NCBI GenBank assembly: GCA_014695345.1
Contig: JACJOC010000086.1
Coordinates: 62,001-126,000 of the forward strand
Length of the DNA stretch: 64,000 nucleotides
Origin: Cyanobacteria bacterium FACHB-471
Lineage (GTDB): Bacteria; Cyanobacteriota; Cyanobacteriia; Elainellales; Elainellaceae
Reading direction: 5' to 3'
Positions 9,579 to 18,746 of the stretch are shown piece by piece; the stretch's first letter is position 1, and every line of letters begins with the position of its first letter. The translations under genes were made by a program, and so were the position numbers. The notes under the pieces were generated by a model. That model saw only the letters and a program-made list of their open reading frames with translations, made no database searches and was not told where the DNA came from.

Positions 9579-9614
9579 CAAACAATTTCCCCAGTGGTGT
9601 AGCAAGTCTAAAGC

Positions 9615-9698
9615 GTTGGGTTCCGCTCTGCTCCACCCAACCTACACAAATTACAGACGGTAAAACCGTAGGTTGGGTGAAGCGCAGCGGAACCCAAC
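9615..9698. repeat. Dispersed inverted repeat (GTTGGGTTCCGC family), bidirectional terminator
   Basis: 31-base arms at 9615-9645 and 9668-9698 match at 28 positions and frame a 22-base loop. It lies between convergent GNAT and hemH genes, so it may end both transcripts. Related copies are at 22298-22374 and, in part, at 27092-27108 and 29296-29309. This arm sequence is a common kind of intergenic repeat in cyanobacteria. Confidence 0.8.
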
Positions 9699-9723
9699 AG
9701 AATTCAGGCAGGTGCCGAGTTTG

Positions 9724-10887
9724 TTAGAGCAAGCCGACAAAGTGCAACGGGCCATGTCCACTGATTAACTCGATCAGCAGAGCAAGGAATCCCAACATAG
9801 CCAGCCGACCGTTCCAGACTTCGGCAGCAGTGGTCATGCCCCATTCCCACCGCTCTTGGGGGTAAAGTTTGGTGTCTTTGTCAGGACGCATCACTTCAGA
9901 GAGGTTGACGCTAGGTGAGTTCAGGGCATCTGTCACCATTTCAGCCAGGTCTTCAATGAAAACGGGGTGGGTGTTGAGCGCAGGAACCCGATGAAACTCG
10001 TGAATGCCTGCTTCTTCAGCTACTTCCCGATATTCCATGTCGATCTCTTGCAATGTCTCGATGTGTTCTGAGACAAAGCTGATCGGCACGACGAGCAGGT
10101 TTTGTACGCCTTCAGCGGCGAGTTCGGCGATCGCATCTTCCGTGTAGGGCTTCAGCCACTCCACTGGACCAACTCGACTCTGATAAGCCAGGGTGTGAGC
10201 GTTGGAGCGGTTGAGGGTTTGCATGATCAGGGCAGTGCATTCCTGGATTTCCCGCTGGTAGGGATCGCCTGCCTCTTCCACATAGCTAACTGGAACCCCG
10301 TGAGCGCTAAAGAAAATATGCACGTCGTCAGGGTTAGGGAACTTGTCTAGTTCTTGGGCGATCAGTTGCGCCATTGCCTGGAGATATCCAGGTCGGTTAT
10401 ACCAGGAGGTAATGACAGTATGTTCTACCTGATGCAGAGCTGGATCTTCCTGCCAGAGCGCTTCCAGCAGCCGGAAGCTAGAGCCGCTGGTGCTAATGGA
10501 GAATTGCGGATAGAGCGGTAGGATGACGAGCTTTTCAATGCGATCGCGCTTGATTCGGGCGATCGCCTCTTCGGTGAAGGGATACCAATAGCGCATCCCG
10601 ATGTAAACCTGAGCGTCCTGTCCTTTTGCCTTCAACGAAGACTGAAGTGCCTTTGCTTGCTCTTCGGTAATCCGCCGCAGTGGAGAGCCGCCACCAATTT
10701 GCTTATAGTTTTCTTGAGACTTTTTGGCTCGGCTAGTAGATATCAGCCATGCCAGGGGTTTCTGCAACCAGGGGAACGGCAGACGAATGATCTCCGGGTC
10801 AGAAAACAGGTTGAACAGAAAAGGACGGACATCCTCCAACTGGTCTGGCCCACCTAGATTAAGCAGTAAAACCCCAACACGCCCCAT
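9724..10887 (-). CDS. hemH: Ferrochelatase with C-terminal CAB helix
   Basis: Inserts Fe2+ into protoporphyrin IX, the last step of protoheme synthesis. 387 residues. It opens with [19 protein letters not shown] and carries the ferrochelatase signature region [23 protein letters not shown], with the conserved His and Glu of the metal site (FFSAHGVP earlier supplies the other conserved His). The last ~43 residues (from about 345) form a linker and a chlorophyll a/b-binding-like transmembrane helix ([17 protein letters not shown]), the extension known from cyanobacterial and plastid ferrochelatases, which anchors the enzyme in the thylakoid and links it to chlorophyll availability (family knowledge). 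Start ATG at 10887 follows an AT-rich leader. Confidence 0.98.
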   Translation of the reverse strand: MGRVGVLLLNLGGPDQLEDVRPFLFNLFSDPEIIRLPFPWLQKPLAWLISTSRAKKSQENYKQIGGGSPLRRITEEQAKALQSSLKAKGQDAQVYIGMRYWYPFTEEAIARIKRDRIEKLVILPLYPQFSISTSGSSFRLLEALWQEDPALHQVEHTVITSWYNRPGYLQAMAQLIAQELDKFPNPDDVHIFFSAHGVPVSYVEEAGDPYQREIQECTALIMQTLNRSNAHTLAYQSRVGPVEWLKPYTEDAIAELAAEGVQNLLVVPISFVSEHIETLQEIDMEYREVAEEAGIHEFHRVPALNTHPVFIEDLAEMVTDALNSPSVNLSEVMRPDKDTKLYPQERWEWGMTTAAEVWNGRLAMLGFLALLIELISGHGPLHFVGLL

Positions 10888-10955
10888 AACGGTTACAGCT
10901 TCCCCAACGTTTTAATATTTGTTAATGATTTTAACAATGAAACTTACTGACTAAC

Positions 10956-11150
10956 TCAATCGGCAGCAAGATCAGCATCAAAATCCTCTCCATTCTCAGT
11001 AAAGTAGTTCACGAGATAGAGATTCCTGTAGATGTTGACGGACTGTGCGATTTTTGAGCCACCCATGACATTATCGTTAAACCCACCGCTGAAATCAGGA
11101 AAGTCTTCAACAGATTTTCCTGGTTCATCCAGATTTGGTTTAACGCTCAT
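10956..11150 (-). CDS. Small hypothetical acidic protein (64 residues)
   Basis: Not recognised. The frame starts at ATG 11150 with an in-frame stop 15 bases upstream, so no longer form exists. The product is acidic with a Gly/Asn-rich middle (FSGGFNDNVMGG) and an aromatic IYRNLYLVNYF stretch; it has no signal peptide, membrane segment or Cys pair. It sits between hemH (same strand, 68 bases downstream) and the divergent integrase. The composition is protein-like, but no clear ribosome site is seen, so existence is moderately likely only. Confidence 0.45.
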   Translation of the reverse strand: MSVKPNLDEPGKSVEDFPDFSGGFNDNVMGGSKIAQSVNIYRNLYLVNYFTENGEDFDADLAAD

Positions 11151-11249
11151 GGACCACTTGCTATCTTAAGTTCTTATTAAAGACTGGACACTTGTTGATA
11201 CGCAAGTTAAAACTTGCCATTTTGACTAGATTCGTCGTTATTCGTTGTT

Positions 11250-12416
11250 ATGAGTGATTCAACTGCGATCGATGCTCGAATTGTTCAGCTTAACCAACGC
11301 TTGAAGGCGGCTCGTCTGGGGCTACAGGTCGAGCGTCGAGGACAAAAGCTGAGCTTGCGGGGTACTCTGCCGCCACGACCAGGGAGCGATCGCCTGCGAT
11401 CGCACCAGCAGCGCATCAGTTTAGATATTCCTGCTACAGCGGCAGGGCTAAAACAAGCGGAACAAACCGCTAAGGTGATTGCGGCACAGTTGATTCAAGA
11501 TACGTTTGACTGGCGTGATTATTTGCCTCTGGTGGGCGGCGGGCGGCTGCATCAAATGGATTTGGCTGAAAAGCTGGATGCTTTTGAGCAGCATTTTCTG
11601 GCACAGTCGCACACGGCTGACATGGCTTCGGTGAAAACGACCTGGAAGAAAGCTTATGCGCCTTATTTGAATAAGTTGGGGGCGATCGCTCAAGCTCGTA
11701 ACTTTACTTTGACGGAAGCAATTTACGCGACGGTGCAGTCTACCCCAAACAATTCCCGCAGCCGCCAGGTTTGCTGTACGGCTTTGAATGCTCTAGCCGA
11801 GTTTCTGAATCTGGAATTGCCTACTCCGCTGAAGAGTTTGTGGGGAACTTACAGCCCTAGCCGGACTCAAATGCGGCGTTTGCCTTCGGATGAGGAAATT
11901 GTGAGGGCGATCGCCCAAATTCCCAACCCTAACTGGCGATTTGTTTATGGGATCATGGCGACCTACGGACTGAGAAACCACGAAGTTTTCTTCTGTGACT
12001 ACGCTGCGCTAGAGCAGGGCAATTCCGAAGCTACGGTTGAAGTCTTGCCCACAACTAAAACCGGACTGCACGAGGTCTGGCCCTTTTACCCAGAATGGGT
12101 TGAGCAGTTTAACTTGCGAGAGATATGCCTGCCGCCAGTCAACACAGATTTGACGCAAACTACCCTACAGCGGATTGGGCAGCAAGTTACCGCTCAGTTT
12201 CGCCGTTATCAACTGCCCTTTTCCCCTTATGACCTGCGCCATGCTTGGGCTGTAAGAACGATTCACTTTGGCTTGCCTGACACCGTCGCCGCTCAGATGA
12301 TGGGACATTCGGTTGCAATTCACAATCGCACTTACCACCGCTGGATTACCCGTCGTGACCAGCGACAGGCTGTTGCCTCGGCTCTGAGTCAGAGTCAGAT
12401 GAGTTGGCAGGGATAA
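11250..12416 (+). CDS. Tyrosine-family site-specific integrase
   Basis: 388-residue DNA breaking-rejoining enzyme. The catalytic half (about 215-380) shows Arg in MATYGLRNHE, Lys in TTKTG, the box YDLRHAWAVR, the second His in MMGHS, and the nucleophile Tyr in HNRTYHRW. In the third box the usual His of HxxR is replaced by Tyr (Y-D-L-R). The N-terminal half is a SAM-like core-binding region (DMASVKTTWKKAYAPYLNKL). No phage genes, excisionase or tRNA attachment site lie nearby, so this is probably a domesticated chromosomal recombinase rather than the end of a prophage (inference). Confidence 0.9.
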   Translation: MSDSTAIDARIVQLNQRLKAARLGLQVERRGQKLSLRGTLPPRPGSDRLRSHQQRISLDIPATAAGLKQAEQTAKVIAAQLIQDTFDWRDYLPLVGGGRLHQMDLAEKLDAFEQHFLAQSHTADMASVKTTWKKAYAPYLNKLGAIAQARNFTLTEAIYATVQSTPNNSRSRQVCCTALNALAEFLNLELPTPLKSLWGTYSPSRTQMRRLPSDEEIVRAIAQIPNPNWRFVYGIMATYGLRNHEVFFCDYAALEQGNSEATVEVLPTTKTGLHEVWPFYPEWVEQFNLREICLPPVNTDLTQTTLQRIGQQVTAQFRRYQLPFSPYDLRHAWAVRTIHFGLPDTVAAQMMGHSVAIHNRTYHRWITRRDQRQAVASALSQSQMSWQG

Positions 12417-12523
12417 CTTGTCGCTCTGCAGTTTCGGTGTCATAAAGGACACAGTAAACAGGAAGCATCTAACAGCTACCCGTTTTTCACCTGAAGTTCT
12501 TATTTCTGGAGCCTGTTTGAATA

Positions 12524-13819
12524 ATGCTAGCCACAAAGCGAGTAGCAACCGTAGCCCTATTAGGGTTGTCCTTTAGCCTGCTATCCAACGACTCTGCTCA
12601 TGCTATCAGTTTCACTTTTACTAAGATCGCTGATACTAGCACTTTCATTCCTGATGGGACTGGGACTTTTACTGAATTCCATGCGCCTTCTATCAGTGGC
12701 AGCAATGTGGCTTTTTTAGGCAAGGGCAGTGGTTTTCAGCGGGGAATCTACACCGGGCTGGGAGATGGATTAGACAAAGTCGTTGACACTAATACCCCTA
12801 TTCCTGGGAGTCCTAATGGTTCTTTTACTAATTTTATCGATTCTTCTATCAGTGGTAGCAATGTAGCTTTCTTAGGGTTTGGTGATGGCAGCTCTCAAAC
12901 AGGTATTTATCTCAGTACTGAGCAAGGTTTGGCTGTGGTAGCAGACCGCAACACTCCTATTCCGGGTGGCAATGGTAACTTTACCGGCTTCAATGTTCCC
13001 GATCTCAGTGGAAATAATGTCGTTTTCTTAGGAACTAATGGTCAGGGCAGTCCAGGAATTTATCTTGATAACGGAGATCAACTGACCGTAGTAGCAGACC
13101 CGAATACTCCGATACCAGGTGGCACTGGTAACTTTATTAGTTTTCTCTCTCGTGCTGTAAGTGAGGACGGGGTAGCTTTTCAGGGGATTGGTCGTGACCA
13201 GTCTGGTATCTACACTAATATTGGAGGGAGTTTGGCTGTAGTAGCAGACCGCAACACACTTGATCCTGCTAGTAACAACAACTTCACTGACTTTTTCATG
13301 CCTCCTGCTTTAAGCGGAGATAACGTAGCATTTGGGGGACTCAGTGTTGGGTGGGATCAGGCTGGAATTTATACGAAAGTGGGAAGCCAACTGAATGCGG
13401 TGGCAACAAATTCCCCCGATCGCGGAGTCCTAGAATTCATTAACTTCATGAGCGCTCCGTCAATTAGTGGAAGTAATACAGCCTTTTTAGCGGGCTTTGA
13501 CTCAGCAATTTACACAGATGTCGGTGGCTCTTTTGCAAGACTGATTGGGCGCGACGACACTTTGGATGGTAAGACTTTAACGTCTGTTGATTTCAGCCCA
13601 ATTTCTAATGGGTTAAGTGATGGTTCTTTAGCGTTCTTGGCTCGTTTTTCCGATGGTTCTCAGGGCATCTTTCGTGCAGATTTGGTTTCTCAACCTCCTC
13701 AACCAGAGCCAGTGCCAGAGCCTACCCCACTGTTGGGTTTGCTGCTAGTGGGAATATTGGGAGGAGCCTCACAGCGGCTTTCTCGCCCTCAACTCGATTC
13801 TAGAAATACTCCATCCTAG
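12524..13819 (+). CDS. PEP-CTERM anchored repeat protein (NxxGxxAF-type repeats)
   Basis: 431-residue exported protein. An N-terminal signal peptide (TVALLGLSFSLLSNDSAHA, cleavage near residue 28) leads to about six tandem repeats of 50-57 residues, each with SGSNVAFLG, then GIYT, then VADxNTPIPG; these resemble beta-propeller-like repeats of choice-of-anchor proteins. The C terminus has PVPEPTPLLGLLLVGILGGA followed by basic residues, a PEP-CTERM sorting signal that exosortase would cut. No exosortase gene lies in this window. The role is unknown; such proteins usually sit in the envelope or extracellular matrix of cyanobacteria (family knowledge). It has its own promoter region of about 100 bases after the integrase. 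Confidence 0.85.
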   Translation: MLATKRVATVALLGLSFSLLSNDSAHAISFTFTKIADTSTFIPDGTGTFTEFHAPSISGSNVAFLGKGSGFQRGIYTGLGDGLDKVVDTNTPIPGSPNGSFTNFIDSSISGSNVAFLGFGDGSSQTGIYLSTEQGLAVVADRNTPIPGGNGNFTGFNVPDLSGNNVVFLGTNGQGSPGIYLDNGDQLTVVADPNTPIPGGTGNFISFLSRAVSEDGVAFQGIGRDQSGIYTNIGGSLAVVADRNTLDPASNNNFTDFFMPPALSGDNVAFGGLSVGWDQAGIYTKVGSQLNAVATNSPDRGVLEFINFMSAPSISGSNTAFLAGFDSAIYTDVGGSFARLIGRDDTLDGKTLTSVDFSPISNGLSDGSLAFLARFSDGSQGIFRADLVSQPPQPEPVPEPTPLLGLLLVGILGGASQRLSRPQLDSRNTPS

Positions 13820-13836
13820 TAATACGACGACGCAAC

Positions 13837-13884
13837 TTTGGTTTTACCATCCACTCCCCTTTAGGGGTGGATGGTAAAACCAAA
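13837..13884. terminator. Long bidirectional terminator hairpin
   Basis: TTTGGTTTTACCATCCA (13837 on) pairs with its complement ending at 13884; the stem continues through CCCC/GGGG with a small bulge and a TTTA loop. It lies between the convergent PEP-CTERM gene and glgA and reads TTT on leaving in both directions. Confidence 0.75.
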
Positions 13885-13889
13885 CATTT

Positions 13890-15305
13890 CTAACCTACTA
13901 GCTCAGGCTGTTTCTTAGCGGGTTCTTCTTCGGGTAAACCGGCTGCTCGGTTGTAGATTTTGACGTATTCTTTGGCGTATTTCTCCCAGCTAAAGTCTTG
14001 ATTCATGCCGCGTTTTTGCAGTTCTTTCCACTGCGGTTTGAACTGGAAGCCTTCCCAGGCTCTTACCAGGCAGGTGTACAGATCAAGGGGTTCGTAGCGA
14101 TCGAAGCAATACCCAGTTCCCGTTCCTGTTGCCGGAACGTGATGCTCGACGGTATCGACTAAGCCGCCTGTACGTCGCACGATTGGCACGGAGCCGTAGC
14201 GCAAAGCCAGCATTTGGCTAATGCCGCAAGGCTCAAATCGGGATGGCATTAGGAAAGCGTCGGTGCCTGCGTAAATTCGTCTAGACAGGGCATCGTTATA
14301 GAGCAGGTAGGCGGACATGCGACCGGGAAAGCGGGAGGCAATTTGCCAAAGCTGGGTTTCGTAGTAGCGATCGCCCGTTCCCAACACCACAAGCTGAGCA
14401 TTGGTATAAGCCATGAAGCGATCGAGCATCTGAATTACCAAATCCAGCCCTTTCTGCTCAACCAAGCGTGACACCATGCCGATGAGGAAGGCTCCAGAAT
14501 TGACCTCTAAGCCGACCTCTTCCTGAAGCGCAATTTTGTTTGCTTTGCGGTTGTCTACTGTCTCTGCCGTGAAAGTTTTGGCAATGTGCTTATCCACAGC
14601 CGGGTCATACGCCTGAGTGTCAATGCCGTTGAGAATGCCAACTAGCTTACCGCTGATGAAGGAAAGCAAGCCTTCCAACGTTTCACCATAGGCTGGGGTT
14701 TGAATTTGCTGGGCATAGGTGGGCGAAACGGTATGCACGACATCCGCAAACTGTACGGCAGCAGCCATTGTGTTGTGTCCTTGCATATACCAGGGGCACC
14801 AGGTCATGCGCTCTAGCTTCCAGCGCCACGGCCCTTGATAAGCCAGATTGTGGATGGTGAATACGGTACTGATATCAGGAGACTGGTGCATCCACACGGG
14901 AATCATGCCCGTATGCCAGTCATGACAGTGAATGACCTGAGGTTTCCAGTAGTTCCAGGCAAACTCAGCCGCACCGTTGGCAAAGAGGGTAAACCGCCAG
15001 TCTTCGTTTTCGCCGCCGTAGATGTTGCGACCGGCGAAGGACAGGTGCCCAAACAGGTAAAGCGGTATGTCTGAGCCAGGTAGAGTAGCCTCGTAGATAT
15101 CGAAGCTCTCGAACATGGCAGAGCCAGACCAGACCGGATCTGGAGGAATCTCAATCTTGTCAGGCATGAAGCCGTAGTAGGGCATGAAGATGCGAACATC
15201 ATGGCCCATGTCTTTTAGGACTTTGGGTAAGGCCCCAACTACGTCTCCCATGCCGCCGACTTTGGCAAGTGGCGCTGCTTCCGCTGCAACAAACAGAATT
15301 CGCAT
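13890..15305 (-). CDS. glgA: Glycogen synthase (ADP-glucose), GT5
   Basis: Transfers glucose from ADP-glucose to the growing alpha-1,4-glucan, the chain-elongating step of glycogen storage. 471 residues, usual length for GlgA. The N-terminal [13 protein letters not shown] (15-27) is the ADP-glucose-binding loop (KxGG), and the C-terminal half has [20 protein letters not shown] and [10 protein letters not shown], the conserved GT-B donor site with the catalytic Glu. It is the second glucan-synthase type often found next to hemC in cyanobacteria; here hemC lies 98 bases upstream on the same strand. ATG at 15305 begins directly before the first Rossmann strand. Confidence 0.97.
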   Translation of the reverse strand: MRILFVAAEAAPLAKVGGMGDVVGALPKVLKDMGHDVRIFMPYYGFMPDKIEIPPDPVWSGSAMFESFDIYEATLPGSDIPLYLFGHLSFAGRNIYGGENEDWRFTLFANGAAEFAWNYWKPQVIHCHDWHTGMIPVWMHQSPDISTVFTIHNLAYQGPWRWKLERMTWCPWYMQGHNTMAAAVQFADVVHTVSPTYAQQIQTPAYGETLEGLLSFISGKLVGILNGIDTQAYDPAVDKHIAKTFTAETVDNRKANKIALQEEVGLEVNSGAFLIGMVSRLVEQKGLDLVIQMLDRFMAYTNAQLVVLGTGDRYYETQLWQIASRFPGRMSAYLLYNDALSRRIYAGTDAFLMPSRFEPCGISQMLALRYGSVPIVRRTGGLVDTVEHHVPATGTGTGYCFDRYEPLDLYTCLVRAWEGFQFKPQWKELQKRGMNQDFSWEKYAKEYVKIYNRAAGLPEEEPAKKQPELVG

Positions 15306-15402
15306 CTGACCTGATTTCCCTCGCGATATTAATCCACTAGAACAAGTCTAAGGGGGCGTGGCGATCGGGCCTAGAGCAGATTGAGAATGCGTAAGTTTCT
15401 GA

Positions 15403-16365
15403 TTAAGAACCGCGCTGAATTTGGGTAAAGATTTCGTTCAAAATCTCCTGTGCGCCCTGTTGCTTCAAGCGGTTCGCCAGGTCAATGCCTAACTGCTCTG
15501 CCTGATCAGCTGTGCCAGTCAGGGTATCTTTAACCAGGGTTTGTCCATCCAGGCTAGCGACAATGCCTGTTAGCGTCAGGGTGTCGCCCTGCAAGCTGGT
15601 GTTTACGCCGATGGGAACCTGACAGCCGCCTTCTAATTCACGCAGAAAGGAGCGTTCGGCATAGCAGCGGTAGGCTGTGGGCGGATGTTCTAGGGCTTTT
15701 AGCAACGACAGAATTTCGTTATCTTCGGCGCGGCACTCGATGCCTAGTGCGCCCTGACCGACCGCATGGAGGGAAACTTCGGGGGAGAGGACTTGGTGGA
15801 TGCGATCGCCCATTCCCAACCGTTGCAACCCCGCTACTGCCAGAATAATTCCGTCATATTCGCCTGCATCTAGCTTGCCCAAGCGAGTATTCAGGTTGCC
15901 GCGAATGTCTTTAAAGGTGAGATGAGGATAGTGGTGACGCAGTTGAGCCAGTCGCCGCAAGGATGAAGTGCCGATCACTGCGCCTTCGGGCAAGGTGTCG
16001 ATTTGCTTATCCTTGTGGTTAGCGTGGACGACCAGCGCATCTGCGGGGTCTTCTCGCTCGGTAACGCAGCCGAGTATCAAACCTTCGGGCAGGCGGGTGG
16101 GTAAATCTTTGAGAGAGTGAACCGCAAAGTCAATTTCTCCCTCGAGCATCCCCACTTCTAGCTCTTTGGTGAATAGCCCCTTGTCGCCAATTTTGGCTAG
16201 CGCCACATCCAGAATCTTGTCGCCATGGGTGCTCATGGTGTGGACTTCAAAGGTTCGATCTGGAAAGGCTTTCTGTAGATGCTCTTGCACCCAGTGAGTC
16301 TGAACGAGTGCGAGCTGGCTCTTACGGGAACCGATGCGGATGGTACGGGGAGGACTTGCGATCAT
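15403..16365 (-). CDS. hemC: Hydroxymethylbilane synthase (porphobilinogen deaminase)
   Basis: Joins four porphobilinogens into hydroxymethylbilane for heme, chlorophyll and bilin synthesis. 320 residues. It has [14 protein letters not shown] near the start, the [10 protein letters not shown] substrate loop (about 81-90), [11 protein letters not shown] (132-142), IRGNLNTRL (154-162), and Cys248 in [11 protein letters not shown], which holds the dipyrromethane cofactor. All key residues are present. Transcribed in the same direction as glgA; whether they share a transcript is unclear. Confidence 0.97.
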   Translation of the reverse strand: MIASPPRTIRIGSRKSQLALVQTHWVQEHLQKAFPDRTFEVHTMSTHGDKILDVALAKIGDKGLFTKELEVGMLEGEIDFAVHSLKDLPTRLPEGLILGCVTEREDPADALVVHANHKDKQIDTLPEGAVIGTSSLRRLAQLRHHYPHLTFKDIRGNLNTRLGKLDAGEYDGIILAVAGLQRLGMGDRIHQVLSPEVSLHAVGQGALGIECRAEDNEILSLLKALEHPPTAYRCYAERSFLRELEGGCQVPIGVNTSLQGDTLTLTGIVASLDGQTLVKDTLTGTADQAEQLGIDLANRLKQQGAQEILNEIFTQIQRGS

Positions 16366-16398
16366 TTGTGAAGCGTTGTTTAGAAAACTTACGAATGT

Positions 16399-16436
16399 TA
16401 AGCTGATTAGGCGATTTCAGCCGCCTAATCAGCTTA
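16399..16436 (-). terminator. 15-bp perfect hairpin, probable terminator
   Basis: Arms 16399-16413 and 16422-16436 are perfectly complementary with an 8-base loop. On the minus strand it follows the 106-residue gene and precedes hemC, with a short GTTTTCT run about 10 bases beyond the stem; this makes it a likely, not textbook, terminator. It could also act in the hemC leader, as hemC starts 33 bases further on. Confidence 0.55.
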
Positions 16437-16588
16437 GCGTAGGGGGTCATCTTTAGGAAGAGAAGGGGCTAGGGGCTGGGGGTTAGGGGCTAGAGGTTGA
16501 GGAGCTGCGCTCCGGTAATTCCCGATTTCTGCCCGTAGTGAGTAGCCTAATCCTGCTGGTTAAGAATAATTAACGCGATCGCCTTCCC

Positions 16589-16909
16589 CTAATTCCCGAC
16601 CCCTAGCTCCTCCCTCTCATCCCAGGTTGCGACGGGACGCAGTACAGCCGGAATTTCTTGATCGTAGGGAAATTCTAAAATCGTTTCCCGCAAGCCCAGA
16701 TAGCCTGATTCGCTGAAGGACAGCAGCATTCGCTGGAGCGCAAGCCAGATTTCGGATTCGTATTCCCATTCCCGGTCGAAAGGAGCTTGAGCGGCGATCG
16801 CTTTCAACGCCCAGAAATAAGTATTTCGTACTACGGGTCCATTCTTCTTGTAGGGCGGCACATCTTCGGGATGCAAAAACAAAACCTGGTCTTCGATTCT
16901 CGCTCTCAT
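16589..16909 (-). CDS. Conserved hypothetical protein (106 residues)
   Basis: Unrecognised by function; I believe this type is conserved in cyanobacteria but cannot name it. It is soluble, without signal peptide or membrane segment, rich in Trp, Glu and Arg, with a well-mixed alpha/beta composition (for example NTYFWALKAIAAQAPFDREW). The last residues (ELGVGN) are encoded inside a CTAGCTCC/CCCCTAA low-complexity repeat, suggesting that the repeat has replaced the native 3' end. ATG at 16909 is the only reasonable start. It stands alone, 223 bases upstream of hemC. Confidence 0.65.
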   Translation of the reverse strand: MRARIEDQVLFLHPEDVPPYKKNGPVVRNTYFWALKAIAAQAPFDREWEYESEIWLALQRMLLSFSESGYLGLRETILEFPYDQEIPAVLRPVATWDEREELGVGN

Positions 16910-17008
16910 GCGGTTACTTACGCCTTCGGCGCAATGGATTAGTGCATTAGTATTACTCTTTCAAACATATCAAATCCCTCATAGTGCTAGACGCACACTG
17001 TAGGACAC

Positions 17009-17086
17009 GTCTTCGTGAAAGTTCCCGCTGCGTGGGAACTTTCACGCAAAGACAATTTGATCAAGGCGCGTAGCGCTGGATCAAAT
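17009..17086 (-). terminator. Two consecutive hairpins after a secreted-protein gene
   Basis: On the minus strand, just past the gene ending at 17090, comes first ATTTGATC/GATCAAAT (17055-17062 with 17079-17086) enclosing a GCGC stem, then CGTGAAAGTTCCC paired with GGGAACTTTCACG (17014-17026 with 17034-17046), extended by GTCTT/AAGAC to 17009-17053. There is no long T run; probably an end-of-transcript or processing structure. Confidence 0.55.
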
Positions 17087-17089
17087 CAC

Positions 17090-17866
17090 TCAAAAAGTGC
17101 GTTCTTGTAGGACTGTTCCATCGTTGGCTACAACAACATAGCGATATTGTTGGGGGGCAACTTGCCAGAAGCGTTCTAGCTGGGTTTGGCTGTAGTTGAC
17201 CGGGACGTTGATTTCAAAGTATCCGTTTTCAGGAACCCAGGCGATCCACCAGTCGGCGGTATTCCAGCCAAGGGTTCGCCAGAACTGAAGGCGAGTGTTT
17301 CTTTCCTGTTCTGCGGAAATGGGGAATCGGACTTGTCGCCAAGAGGGATTACCTGCGTTTCGCAAGCTGTCGAGGTTAAAGTTTGGGGTAATGATTGGCA
17401 AATAGTTGTAATACCAGCTATATCTGGCTTTTTCGGTGAGCAGCGTGTAGCTGGAGCAAGCGTCGTAGGGGGTAAAGAGCAAGCGACCGTCACTGGCGTA
17501 GATGCGATAGGGAGCGGCACCTGTGACCTGATTCATGGCTTCTTGCTCTTCGGGAGTGAGCTGGTCGTAGGTTGGAAAGGTCCGTAAGGCTTCAATCACC
17601 TGCTGCTTTTGGGTTCCGGTGAGGCGCTCAAATTCTGCGGTGAGGGTAATGCGATCGCCCTCCAAGGAGCCAAAGGGATTAACTTCGCCCCAGGGAGGGT
17701 TAGTTTGCTGCTGTAACTCGCGCCACATCCGCTCCATTACGGGCTGATAGGGTTCCAGGGTGCCGATGGAGCCAGCGCAGTTTGCTTGGACGGGAGCGAT
17801 CGGTAGCAGCAGATTGATCGCGACTGTAGCGGGAGCTAACCAGAGTAAAGCTTTAAGTTTGAGCAT
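17090..17866 (-). CDS. Secreted hypothetical protein (258 residues)
   Basis: No family recognised. There is a clear signal peptide (LLWLAPATVAINLLLPIAPVQA, cut before NCAG near residue 29) and no other membrane segment, so the product is likely periplasmic or released. The mature part has few cysteines (Cys30 and one in YDACSSY) and many Trp, Tyr and Pro residues. Repeated LQQQTN/TQLERFW-like segments suggest helices. It stands alone on the minus strand, divergent from the exporter operon; shared control is possible but unproven. Confidence 0.7.
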   Translation of the reverse strand: MLKLKALLWLAPATVAINLLLPIAPVQANCAGSIGTLEPYQPVMERMWRELQQQTNPPWGEVNPFGSLEGDRITLTAEFERLTGTQKQQVIEALRTFPTYDQLTPEEQEAMNQVTGAAPYRIYASDGRLLFTPYDACSSYTLLTEKARYSWYYNYLPIITPNFNLDSLRNAGNPSWRQVRFPISAEQERNTRLQFWRTLGWNTADWWIAWVPENGYFEINVPVNYSQTQLERFWQVAPQQYRYVVVANDGTVLQERTF

Positions 17867-18044
17867 CTAGAAAGATTCGTAGCGTGGAAAATTGTGGCGT
17901 ACAAGGTCAATTTTGTTACACCCAGCTAGGCGATCGTTATCCTCTTGTCGGGTGATTTGAGGTCGCTATCGGGTTGAGAAATCACTCTATAGAACTGGTC
18001 AAGCGGGTGAGGTGCGATCGCTTCAACAAATCTACGGTGGAATG

Positions 18045-18116
18045 TAGTTCTAGAACTAGCTTTTATGGTTCAAGCTGGGCAATCCGCCCAGCAACTCTGT
18101 TCAGTAAGTACTGAAC
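18045..18116. promoter_or_regulatory. Palindrome cluster upstream of the exporter operon
   Basis: Three inverted repeats lie within 72 bases: TAGTTCTAGAACTA (18045-18058, perfect 14-bp palindrome), GCTGGGC/GCCCAGC with a 5-base loop (18074-18092), and GTTCAGTA-AG-TACTGAAC (18099-18116, perfect 8-bp arms). They precede the MarR/GbsR-type gene at 18180 and also face the divergent secreted-protein gene. MarR-type proteins bind such palindromes and often control themselves, so these are operator candidates. Confidence 0.55.
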
Positions 18117-18179
18117 ATTCAAAATCTATCGATCTATAATGTAAACGAAGGTTAAAACACACTTGACAGCAAAGCATAC

Positions 18180-18713
18180 TTGGCAGCACTAGCAGCAGCA
18201 ACATTGGATAGCAAACCGGTTGAACGAGTTGAGTTAACTCACTTCGTTGAAGAAGTGGGACTGATGTTTGAGGCAGTTGGGTTGCCTCGGATGGCAGGGC
18301 GAATTTTTGGCTGGCTGCTGATTGCTAATCCGCCACATCAGTCGATGGGTGATCTGGTTGAGGTTTTGCAAGCTAGCAAAGGTTCGATTAGTACCATGAC
18401 TCGCTTACTGATTCAAATTAGTTTGATTGAGCGGGTTAGTTTTCCAGGACAGAGACGTGACTACTTCCAAATCAAGCCTCACGCCTGGTCGCAGTTGAGC
18501 CAACAGCGGATGACTCAAATCACCGCATTTCGCAAACTGGCTGAGCGCGGGCTTGACTTACTCGCCGACCAGCCTCTCCCACTGCAACAACGCTTGCAGG
18601 AAATGCGCGATATGCACGCTTTTTTAGAGAGAGAGATGCCTCTGCTCGATCAGCGATGGCAACAGGAGCAAGAACAACGACGATTGACAGAAACGCCAGA
18701 ATCCACGTTCTGA
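18180..18713 (+). CDS. MarR/GbsR-type transcriptional regulator
   Basis: Winged-helix regulator of about 177 residues. FVEEVGLMFEAVGLPRMAGRIFGWLLIANPPHQS followed by MGDLVEVLQASKGSISTMTRLLIQISLIERVSFPGQRRDYFQI matches the GbsR/MarR layout: dimer helix, helix-turn-helix (SKGSISTMTRLL), then the wing. The C-terminal helices (about 110-170) are for dimer or effector contact. There is no ATG before the fold; TTG at 18180 is the best start, TTG 18204 the alternative; neither has a clear ribosome site. It leads the exporter genes 33 bases downstream and probably represses them until a ligand binds (inference from context). Confidence 0.85.
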   Translation: MAALAAATLDSKPVERVELTHFVEEVGLMFEAVGLPRMAGRIFGWLLIANPPHQSMGDLVEVLQASKGSISTMTRLLIQISLIERVSFPGQRRDYFQIKPHAWSQLSQQRMTQITAFRKLAERGLDLLADQPLPLQQRLQEMRDMHAFLEREMPLLDQRWQQEQEQRRLTETPESTF

Positions 18714-18746
18714 GTAATTTAACTTTTACCCACCTTTTCCCTATTT

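Noticed and set aside
11250-12416. Integrase as the edge of a prophage or genomic island
   Set aside because: Neighbours are housekeeping (hemH, glgA, hemC) and no phage genes, tRNA or att duplication was seen.
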